64,000 nt of DNA from Hydractinia symbiolongicarpus. Its lineage: Eukaryota > Cnidaria > Hydrozoa > Anthoathecata > Hydractiniidae. The stretch's first letter is position 1. Every line of letters starts with the position of its first letter. Positions 53,821 through 64,000 of this stretch are shown here, piece after piece. The stretch covers positions 26,602,501-26,666,500 of the forward strand of contig NC_079879.1 of the NCBI RefSeq assembly GCF_029227915.1. The letters are read 5' to 3'. A program made the position numbers and the translations under genes. The notes beneath the pieces were generated by a model. It had not been told where the DNA came from, did no database searches, and saw only the letters and a program-made list of their open reading frames with translations.

Positions 53821-56800
53821 TTAAAGTGGGTTACTAAGATCCGCTTCCACGAAATCGATCACAGGCGTCTTTTTTTCTTCTCTTGGTGCTACGTCTTCGG
53901 TCTCTGCTTTGCTCAATCCACTCCATAACTCATCTGCAGACACATACGCGGGGTTAGAGACCGCTCGAGCTTCATCTTTGTCGCTCGTTGGAGGGACGGT
54001 TGCTTTCTCTTCGGGATGCAAATCGTCGTACATGTGATTTTCAAATCTCACAGAAGGTATGTTTTGACTTTTTTCATTTCTCCTAAAACAAAAATGCAAA
54101 TTTTCTTTCATACGAACATAATTTTTTTCTTCGCGCGATAAAAGCGGAAGAAATAAATTTACATTTGCGCGCGTATTTATTTTATGACAGTGTATAAGTA
54201 TGCTCGGATACATTTTTGTAACTGACTTACTTTTTTCTCACATACAAAATGGTAATGACTAACATTACTAACACTAATATGATAGCTAGTGTGACCACTG
54301 CTATCATGGTAGTGTTGGAAGAATCATCGGTTGACGGTTGAGAAGGACTCGTCTTTAAAGGTTGAAATTGAAGATCTTCACTTATATTGCCCGCATATTT
54401 ATTTAAACCCTCCTCCAGCGAGGCTTTGCTTAATATTTTTAAATCTCCACCGCTGTTTGATGGTTGACGGACAGCGAGGTCAAAACTGACGCTACCATTA
54501 TTACTTTCAAAGTCGTTAATGAGAATATCATCTTCTGAAAATGTAATGTTAGAAGGCGTTGAGCGTCTCCGTCTAAAATAAATTTAAATTATTTTTAAAA
54601 ACAATAAAAACAATACAAAAAACGCCCACTCATTGCAGTGTCTATAAAGGATGGTATAATGCGAGCTCAATAATCCTAAAAGGGAATGGAACTATAACTT
54701 TCGCGAGTTTGTGAAAATTAAATAATTCTCCGCGAAAGCTGGTTATTGAAGTATTTAAAGATCAAGGTCAAATTTTCCTAAAACAGAAAGAATAGGGATG
54801 GGAAGAACATTATAAAAAGTCGCATGAACGCAAAACATCAATTTAACTTAAAGAAAACTGAAATCTTCTCAATTCGCGCAAAAAATTTGTGAAGATAGAA
54901 TTTGTGAAAATGTTTTCTTTAATATTTTCTCTAAAAGAGGAAAAAGAAATCTGAATAAAATCCGCGAAAAATTTCATCCCTGAATTAAATTTGTACAGCT
55001 ATTGTGAGTTTTATTGACTCAGATAACAGTAGAAAACTCCACTGGGTGCATCTTACCAAGGCCGCCCTGGACTGTGATTGCTTCGTACCCTTAGGTGTCT
55101 GTCACACACACAAAATGAGAAATCAGTACCTTTGTGGAGACAGTATCGCAATAAATATGCAAGAATTGGATTGTGTGCAAAACAGGGAGAAAATGGCTGC
55201 AAATTTCTTCTTAAACAGCTCCAATGTTATCTGAAATGACAATGTTAAAAACAGAGTTTTCACAGCTGAATTATAGAAGAGGAATTATTCTCACACAACA
55301 ATAACAACCGTAAAAATAGAATGATCGCAACAGCATCATTTATATAGCGAAAATTGATATTTAAAGCTGCGTAACTGACATTCTTAACTTGATGACACTC
55401 TTGCTCTCATGTGTTCACATTTTTTGCGCTTTTCTCACTTTTACATTGACCATGGAGGTACCTCCATGCATTGACATATAACAACCACGAATAAAACTAA
55501 GGCGAGTTTCCACTCAAAAACTAAATGGAACGAAACTTTCTGGAATCTGACTGGCTGATATACTTTCCGTTTCGTTGAAATCGTTTCAACTTTTCTTTCC
55601 AACAAAAACAAATTTTTTTTATAAAAAACTAAATTAGCTATAGCCAATCAAATTTTTTTTTTTTTTTGCTCCGTTCCACAAATGACATATTTTTCTCGTT
55701 TTTATATTTTGGTTTTATTTTAAAATTCATTTGATTTTTGTTTAATGATCGTGTTGCTTAAAAAATCACAAAGCGCAATTTTTTTTTATTTCCTTTTTTG
55801 AATTAAAGACATTTTTTGAATCATTGTTATCTCGTAATTACATAAAGCAGGGTTCTCGCTTTTTTAAAAACACTTATCAATATTTAATCGCAAATAAGAC
55901 TTTGCAACATTTAATTACTACTACAAATTAAATCCGCAAAATTGCGTTTCTATATTAAAAATACCCCCTTTTCTTTGTCTGTACCTCTCTTTGTCCGTCT
56001 GTTTAAAATTGTTGCTTATGTTCGTGTGCTCTCATAATAGAAACTAGGGCGCTATTAAATCAAAAACCGCGTTATAATCACACCTATATTGTAGTACCAA
56101 CCCCCGTCCAAGCCGATTTCATTACTTTATACTAACAGGCGGGCAGGATACATGAAATAGCGATCAGGGGAATATGTACGACGGTTTAAAATCTGAGGAC
56201 CGGCGGACCCGTGAATTCTTTCACGCGTTAACGAACGACTTTATGTTTAATTTTTTCAAATACTTACTTGTATTGAGCCCATTTTACGAAAGGCAGTTTT
56301 CACATGATTTCCTCCTAAAAACAGTAGTAGAGAAAATAACATAACGAGTTGTTTCAACTGCCAATTACAAGCAATCAATCAAAGCCTTTTAGTTCGACGT
56401 AATATTTTGATTCTGGTCGAAAATAATGGAGCAACACTACGATAATCAAAGATTTTTTAAAAAAAGAATAGAAATAATAGAAATATAGTTTAAAATAAGT
56501 TCTAGTCCTATTCGGATCACGTGTAAAAAAACCTGTAAGTTTCTTTAATAGCCATTTCACCCCATATAATCCTGTTTTTCTTTTACCTAACCAAACATTG
56601 GTAAACTTTTGTAAGCAGCTTATAAATATGCATTTTGTATTACTTCACTTGTTTAAAATACTTGAATACCGCAGAATACAAAATAGCATATATTGATAAC
56701 AAACCTGGATTAATCTGACATTTTGGTCCATACCACGGCGTCACGCATGTACACAGTGGTATGAAGAAAGAATAGTCACATGTACCGCCATTGAGACAAC

Positions 56801-59800
56801 CACAACCTGGATTAAACAAATAAGATAAAGTGGTTGGTGGTGCAACTTTGAAGGCTTTACGGCGTGTTTTTATGCTTAGTAAAAAAAAATTCAGTTTTAA
56901 ATTGTTAGGCTATTTTTTCTTACCGACATTATGTCTATCTAAATTTATTCTACAAACTGAAAGTTCCAGGTTTTTATTTAGTTTAAGCCTTATCTAGTAG
57001 TCATGTGTTCATAAGTTTAGCCAGTAAGTACATTAAGTATATATCTTGTTACAACGTACATACCTGGTTTTGTTGTTTGTGCTGTACTGTTTGTCGTCGA
57101 TATGGCATTGACGTCGGTTGTGGTAAAAACTGTCGTCGATGTAGTCGCGATTGGCCCCCAAGGTGTAGTAATAGGCGCGTCGGTTGTGGTAAAAACTGTC
57201 GTCGACATAGTTGTGTTTTGTCCTCTAGGCGTAGTATTAGGCGAGCTGGTTGTTGATGCGGGATTAACTATGAGAATTAAGAAAAACATTTTAAATATAG
57301 TAAATTAATTTTCAATTTATAATGTGTGTATGGACAAAATAAAGGAAAGAAAAGTTTCTATATGTAGTAGCATGTGATTGATAGTAAACCAGGTTAGGCA
57401 ATGTTTTTACGAACCTTCGCATATTCTTTTACATTGAGTCTTCGTGTTAAAGTTATTTTTACTCGTACTCTCTTCACAAGTAAAACGCATAAATTCGCAA
57501 CGCTTACTACCCGAATTATCAAAATACCACCTTTTCTTCGCACTTGAGCACCAATGTTGTGGTCTTTTAGTCCGACACACACTGTTCTCTAAAAGTAAAT
57601 AATTATTTAATTAAAGTAGAACTACTTTGCACATGACTAACACACTAACTGGCAGTAAGCAGGATTCGCTTCCACTTGAGAATAGACACACAGATGCGCC
57701 ATGCTACAAATTCATCTGTACAAATAATTCTTCTTAAGGATTAATAAATTTAAAAAGTAGTGTTCTCGTGTTTAAACAGCGTTCTTTAACCTTTTAGAGC
57801 GTTAAACACACTTACAATCTCTGTGTTTTTATAGGCATTACATTTACACATTTATAACGAGAACTTACGCCCAACAATGCATGTTCGGTTATCTTGTCCC
57901 AATGTCATACCATCTGGACACATGCATTTATGATGTAAAAGATCACCAACACAAAAATGACTGCATCCACCGTTATTCACAGTGCAAGGTGTGTCTGGAG
58001 ATGAAAATAAATAAAAAGTACAAGATAAATAGAACCTTTGGCATTTGATTGAATCCCAGGAGGCTTAATAATTCTACAGATGTTAACTATGAATTTTCAT
58101 TTAACAACCGTATCGAGTTACCTTTCATAAATACGAAATACTAAATACCTGGTTTGGTGGACAGTTTGGTGCACTTCATTCCGCACTTGGTTTGACAACA
58201 TTTATGATGGAAAGCGCAATCACTGTCTGCAGTACAATTTCGTGTAGGACATGCACTTGAGGCGTTTCTCATGCAGTAGCCTGGTCGAACAACTTAATGG
58301 AAAAATATTACAAATAAAAAGAGAACAATAAACATTAGTACGAAATGATTTATTAACGATCATTGGAACAGTAGTTATTATTGCTAGTTTCGCTTCACGA
58401 TTTCTACCTGTTCTAAAATTGTCTACTACATGTTGTCGTTTTTATAAGCAATTGATATTAAAAAACGAGGCTTAAAAATGCTTTTGAAAAAGTACTTTTT
58501 TAGGTTATGCTTAATGGCAAAAAGATGTATTGGAATATGCTTATGAAAAACACACGATCAGCCACAAAATATGCTTATTTGAAAGAAAAAATATTGCATT
58601 TGAACTTTGAACATCAGTAATTACAACTTAAATCCCATTACATACTGGTTAATTCAGACAGAAAGAATAAAAAGAAAAACTGCTCACGAAATATAAAATA
58701 TCACAACTTTTTCTTAGGCTTCACATAATGACCAAGTTTAAGCCTACAGATGCTTATAAATGTCATGCTCATAAAAAAAACATTTGGAATCCTTTGGAAC
58801 GTATGTCTAAAAAGTATTTGTTGATAAACGCCTAACTTCGGCTCGCAAAATGAAATTTGCGACAAAAAATAAAAACAAAAGAGATTGATAGTATTAAACG
58901 GATACTGACCCGGTTTGGATGTTGTACTGTGAAATACAAAGCCAGAGGTCAAAAGTACAGACCAGGCTTCTGCCCTGATTAATTACCTGACTGCATCTTA
59001 TCTCAAAATAAACATTCCTTTGTGAACAAAAAACAACGAAGCTTTTTTTTTTTAAGTAGCTAGCTATTCCAAAGTACCAATGAAAAACGCATGTTTGATT
59101 TTATACTTTTTGGAATGTAACATCATTCGATTTTAAACCTTTGTAAGTTCAAAAAACAAATTCGAATCGTTGTTTATATAAATTATAATGAAAAGATGGT
59201 TTTAGGTGAGATACTTTTTAGGTAAGATATTTTCTTGATGTGTACTACAGAAATCTTTTTATTTGTTTACGTTTTTATGTTACCATTTTAATGGCTTTTT
59301 AAACCGGTTAGTATGGCTCCATACAAAGCCCTATTTTATTAAGCCGTAAACCAATCAAATCATCAGATGTTTTCATACTAACCGGTTTTTTGTATCAGTC
59401 AGGTAATAAGAAGTAATAATATCTTCATAGACTGAATGGTATTGATGATTGAAAATTTGGTTGAACTTACCTTGAGTGCATTCTCGAACTTTAAAATACA
59501 TGAAGGGATGTATCGTGTCACAATTTTGATCCTCTCCGTAATTTCTTTGAGCACATGTCATCCAGTTGTCACAAGGACAATGTCTGACTCCATTTTGGTT
59601 AAATGTACACATCGCACACGTGGAAAAAACTTGATCATTGTCAGCATAACCAGACGGACAAGGTGGAGGATCGCTGATATTATGATATGCCATGTATTCA
59701 TAACAAGAGGTGTTTGTGGAGAAACATTTTGGGGTATACGATACTACTGAGTTAGGGTTTTCCTTCACGTACGAGAATAGGTAGATGCGACGATGATCGA

Positions 59801-62800
59801 CGGAATCTAAATGAATAATAAAATGGAAAATAAATTTCCACCTATTGTTGAAGTTTCACTGAAACATTTTTTTCGTAGGTTAATGCTTATTTAAACTTAT
59901 ATTTAAAAAAAAAAAATTAAATCTATTTACAATTCTTTTTAAATTACATCGAGATAAAGTGGCAGTTGACAAAGTTTGCATCCACAAGCAAGAATATTCA
60001 CAGCGAACATAGAACTTAACAATCTTAGATTGTGTTAATTCTTCCTTGATGTCTTAATCCTATTTGAGCAAAGCGTACATATCAGAAAATACATGCACAA
60101 ATTAAAGGTTCTCTACTTGGTCTACACGGTTCCGGATTATTTGGCTTTTTATCTCTATAAAAGTATGAAAAAGACCGAAAACCGGTAGTTGTATTACGAA
60201 TTTTGACTTGCTACAAGTCAAAGTTGCAATGCGAAACATAACATACCATTTTCTCTTTTGATATTTTAGGGAAGAAACTTAAAACAGTTTGTTGACAATA
60301 CCCTACACAAATATTTCAAGTTGAACACTTTTAAAATACATTTCCAAGCCAAGCAAGTTTTTTACTTTTCTATTTTAATCCTTTTTGTGAATTTAGTTCT
60401 ACCCTTATAAAAGTGGCTTTGATCTAAAAAATCTGAATTCTTACCAATTCTGACTTTATCACTATAAACATGCAAATCTTGCGGATGATGTAAACCACCA
60501 GCTATATATCTCGTATTGATACCAGTTCTTTTATCGGATGAAAAAATGGCATTTTTCTTGACATCTGACCAAAACACTTCTTCGCCCATGATAGCTATAC
60601 CAAATGGATGTTCCACATGTCCAATTACACTTTCTGCATGATCAACTGACTGGATAATAACGCGATGATTTGTAAAATCCAATTCAGCAAAATTAATAGT
60701 GAAATCAAATTTATCACACCAGTACAGTTTATCTTCCAGTTTGTCTACTGCCATTCCTGTTGTCACTGTAGTGACGCTGGACTGCAGATATCCACTACCA
60801 TCAGTATTTAGACGAATCATATAGTTATTGTTGGAAAAGTAAATTAATCCCTTCTCCTCGTATAGTGTAATGTCACGTGGGTTTGTCAAGTAATCGTAAT
60901 ACAAACTTTTTGAATGTTTTCCATCTGTTGTTGACATCATCAAAGTTTGTCGAGAATCTTCATCAAACCAATACATGATCTTGGTAAGTTTGTCAACGGC
61001 AATACCAACGGATCCTGATGACGGCAACACAACAGAAAAGCTTTCTCCATTGTTTTTCATGCGATATGTCTATTAGAAATAAAATAATTTAGAAAAACTA
61101 CAAGGCACATTTAATAGTCTTTGTAAAGCACCATTGGTTTGGACTAAATAAGCTCAAAAACATCATTATTTATACTTTAATTCTTTCTTTAAATATAATT
61201 TCTCAAATGTCACGATTCAAAAATAGGAACATCACCTTTTTATTTTCAATATCAGTCCAATATATGAATTTCTGATAGGGATCATAATCAAGAGCACTTG
61301 GTGATTGCAGAGTCGCATTGGATGGTATTGGTAAAGGTGATAACGTAATTCCATTTTGGTCAACATACTTTATTAGATGACTAATAGTTCTCTCTTCCTT
61401 GTCAGCAAAGTATATTTCAAAGTCTTTTTCAGCTTTCACACACGTCTCAGATTGATTGGAGGATATTTTCATTCCAGTTGGACATGCACACTCAAATTCA
61501 TTGTTTGGTTTCGTTAAGCATAAGTGTGAACAATTGTTTTTAGAAGATAAGCATGGAGTTGAAGCTAAAACAAGGAGCTGAAGTTAAAGTTAGGGAAAAC
61601 AATAGAACTAACGCAGAACAGTTACAATTCATTTGAAAAAGAATTGTGATTTTTTTGTTCTATTTCTGATAGATCTTCTTACACAGAATGGAACAAGTAA
61701 ACTACTGCAAAAAACATACCATTTGAAGTGGAATTAAGCAATATTTTCACGTTAAAAGGTGTGCCAAAACGTCCAAAAACAATTGACTTCTCCAATGTTT
61801 TAGAGCTAGTATTTTGAATACTAAACAATACGTCATAATCAGTAACAAAAGCCATCTTTGTTGTGGGGTTATAAGCTAAGCTGTGTACTGTCTCGTAACT
61901 CTGTCGTTTCTTTATTTCAAACATTGAACGTTGATTGGTTCCATTAAAGTCCACAGATTCTACACGATATGTAGTAGAATCAATCCATAACAAACGTCCA
62001 TCTTCGTCATCAATGGTGATGCCGGTTGGTTTCCCTAAACTAGTTTTAGCGATGGTTTTTCTGCTCTTGCCAGAAAGCGTCGAACGTTCAATTTTTGAAG
62101 CTTTCCCAATATTAGACCAGAAAATATAACTAAAGAAAAAAATTGAAATGTTCTGTACAAAAAGTCCACTTGAACAACATATTTGTTTTCTTCTCATTTT
62201 CTCAATAACTATATCAATTTACCAGCGAATACGAAGGAATTAATTGTTGATAAAACATTAAGAAACGTTAAGATCTTACAAAAACAAGGTACACTTAAAC
62301 AGATATCTGTTTATTTTTTTGAGTGCTTAAATATTTACGGGAATAAAGAATTTTACAAGGAGATACCACAGCTTCACCAAAATCACCCTCAATAATAGAT
62401 ACATAAAAACAAAAAAAATTGGCGCTTCTTTATTAGCCTCTTGTTGCGTAAAACAAAGCCTACTTAACCTAATTAATTATAAACACAGACTTCAACACCT
62501 AAAAGGTAGGAATTTTTTTATAAATGATTGGAAATGTTCCGACAAGCAATAATTGATCAGTCGCATTGAAACAAAATATTAGCAACCACACACATCATAT
62601 GAAATACATTGTATTTTTGTGTTCTTTTCGTATGTTTAGCAGATCGTGATTACTTTAATTAAAAAAAATTCTGATTTCTAAAAAGAGATGACATTTTTTT
62701 TATTTTGTTTCTCTGGAATTCAACTATAATAGCATCTTTTTTCTTATACTTTATCCATATTGAGAGCCAAAAAGTATAGCTTTTATAATTTTAACTTTAT

Positions 62801-63330
62801 ACTGTTTTTTTATGTTTTATGCTCAATTTAAAAAATATGTACACATTTATCTTCTTATGACAGGAATAAAAGAAATCCATTTATATAAATTTACTGAAAA
62901 ACCTACCCTTCTTGTGGAGAAACACTGAGAGACTGTGGCATTTCATCTTTATCGAACTTAAATAAAACTTTTCGATAACTATTCTTTACATTGAAGACTT
63001 CAATTGTGTTTTTCAAATTGTTAATCCAATACAAGTTGTTCGATGACGAATCAAATGCTAGTTGAATTGGATAACCAACTGCAATGCTAAGTAACACTGT
63101 GCTGTTCTTTCCTTCTAGCGATGTCTTGTTAATCCCGCTGTTGGAAATACCGCCAATATACAATTCCTTGTTAACAGTGTCGATATCAAACGAAGCTATA
63201 TAGCTTCCAGGCGTTATAAGTTTTTCCCTTTTTTCATAGATGAAATTTCCACCTGATGAAGGAATTCTGTATATAGATACACCATCCGTATAGTATAAAT
63301 ATGCTTTGCGTTCATTAGTTTGTTTAGAGA
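53821..63330 (-). CDS. LRP-like receptor with YWTD propellers, EGF, WAP, Kunitz, Thr-rich stalk and NPAY tail; 5' end outside the window
   Basis: Exons 63330-62907, 62129-61720, 61564-61236, 61069-60445, 59806-59471, 58292-58149, 57994-57869, 57588-57415, 57267-57064, 56806-56705, 56314-56268, 54572-54231 and 54082-53821. All joins are in phase except 56268 to 54572, so one exon (length 2 + 3n) is unseen there. In order: six YWTD-type blades (GYIFWSNIGKASKIER, GRLLWID); an EGF (PCLSSKNNCSHLCL); six more blades (FIYWTDIENKK, IMYWFDED, LYWCD, VFWSD); a 12-Cys module I cannot name; a WAP domain (PGYC...HKCCQTKCGMKC); an EGF (NNGGCSHFC); a Kunitz domain (WYFDNSGSKRCEFMRFTC...NNF); a Thr-rich repeat; an EGF (CGCLNGGTC); one membrane helix (54309-54240); and a tail with SNPAYVS, an NPxY endocytosis/adaptor motif. 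Role inferred: endocytic or signalling receptor. WAP and Kunitz modules are usually protease inhibitors. Confidence 0.88.
54690..54985. repeat. GCGAAA-rich repeat in a receptor intron
   Basis: ACTTTCGCGAGTTTGTGAAA at the left, CCGCGAAAAATTTCATCCC at the right and CGCGAAAGCTGG within; related in wording to 45585-45930. The unseen receptor exon should lie somewhere between 54573 and 56267. Confidence 0.4.
59301..59387. repeat. 87-bp fold-back element in a receptor intron
   Basis: AAACCGGTTAGTATG at 59301 is exactly complementary to CATACTAACCGGTTT ending 59387, around a 57-bp centre. Probably a very small MITE. Confidence 0.75.
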
Positions 63331-63356
63331 CTAAAACATAAAACAATTTTCAATCC

Positions 63357-63358
63357 AA

Positions 63359-63403
<45 letters not shown>

Positions 63404-64000
63404 CAGTAGTAGTATTTATTTCGTGTTAGATAACTGTATATTTTACATTAAATAAATACCTACGGGGAGACCATCAGATAGTATAAATACTAATGTAGGT
63501 GATGGCCACCTATATAAGATCAAACGATTGCAATAAGCAGTATGACACTACAAAAAAAAATTTTTTAGTAAAATCTTTTTTATGCAGTGGAGAGATTAGT
63601 GTTATAGCAATCCAGAAGATAAGTTTTGCAGATTTTTTTTAGTTTTTTTAGAGTGAGAGAGGCTAGGTCGTATTGGTGAAAGTGTTGTTGGATATTGTTC
63701 CAATTAATAATAGATTGGTAACGTATAGATTTGAGACCAAATGAGGTAGTCCTAACAGAAGGTCTAGCTAGAAGTTTAATGGATTTACTTCTTGTTGAAT
63801 GATTAGATGAATGGCAGACCAATTTAAAAATATCACAAATATTACCTGGAGAATGCAGATTTATAATATTAAAAGTTAAAATAATGTTGAGAAATTTTAT
63901 AAGATCTGAAAGAGTAAGAATATTAAGATTAAGAAAAATAGGATTTGATGGTGAGTTAAATTTAGAAAAAGTAATGATTCGGAGAGCAGCTTTTTGTAAG
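63357..64000 (-). mobile_element. LINE 3' end with (TAC)n tail in a receptor intron
   Basis: On the minus strand the frame is open from the window edge to the stop at 63580, about 140 codons. It has LQKAALRIITFSKF, SDLIKFLNIILTF, HSTRSKSIKLLARPSVRTT, FGLKSIRYQSIINWNN and LKKLKKICKTYLL, typical of the C-terminal region after the RT domain in CR1/L2-like LINEs. The 3' region ends in a triplet microsatellite (63357-63417, plus strand TAG/GTA repeats), as such elements often do. It is cut by the window edge. It differs in sequence from the LINE at 37440-38612. Confidence 0.75.

Noticed and set aside
55451-55468. 18-bp perfect palindrome CATGGAGGTACCTCCATG
   Set aside because: Short enough to be chance in a window of this size and not repeated nearby.
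58910-58926. 17-nt micro-exon (acceptor TTTCACAG, donor GG/GTCAGT) in the receptor
   Set aside because: Its length is not a multiple of three, and including it between 59471 and 58292 brings an early stop; the direct join is in phase.

Overview
The window looks like AT-rich nuclear DNA from a non-vertebrate animal, most likely a cnidarian. Genes are split into many short exons with GT-AG introns, and there are animal-specific families (SLK/STK10 kinase, LRP-type YWTD receptor, CAP, Kunitz and WAP modules). Decayed pogo/Tigger, hAT-like, Penelope-like, LINE and MITE copies fill introns and spacers. The species assignment is inference; no species-specific marker was recognised.

Layout. (1) 1-4144, plus strand: a three-exon gene for a 436-residue, charged, probably disordered protein that I do not recognise. 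(2) 4145-7350: spacer with a MITE and a tRNA-derived SINE. (3) 7574-15562, minus: a complete 20-exon SLK/STK10 Ste20-family kinase (976 aa). (4) 15911-18990: a dead Penelope-like element; 20519-21331: a pogo element deletion derivative. (5) 24582-31680, minus: ATP synthase subunit e (ATP5ME), with a 30-nt first coding exon separated from the rest by a 6.5-kb repeat-filled intron holding a hAT-like remnant. (6) 31681-39478: gene-poor, with three clusters of the palindrome CCTGAGCGTCAGG, large duplications, a LINE fragment and a satellite. (7) 39479-42175, plus: a TRC8/RNF139-type membrane RING E3 ligase. (8) 42720-46860, plus: GLRX3 in 13 exons, whose second glutaredoxin domain carries CKFS instead of CGFS. 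(9) 48205-53369, plus: a secreted CAP-domain protein with a ~700-residue His/Glu/Ser/Asp-rich, cysteine-free stalk. (10) 53821-63330 and beyond the right edge, minus: an LRP-like receptor combining two YWTD propellers with EGF, an unclassified Cys-rich module, WAP, Kunitz, a Thr-rich stalk, a membrane segment and an NPAY tail. (11) 63357-64000: a LINE 3' end inside an intron of that receptor.

The genes do not form an evident pathway. The CAP gene and the receptor are convergent, with candidate poly(A) signals about 150 bp apart. Exon joins were checked by reading-frame phase across each intron; where phase fails (one missing exon in the receptor) or an end was not found (last exon of ATP5ME) this is stated. 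The best candidates for something undescribed are the receptor architecture, the CAP protein with its stalk, and the hairpin arrays at 33.2-35.9 kb.
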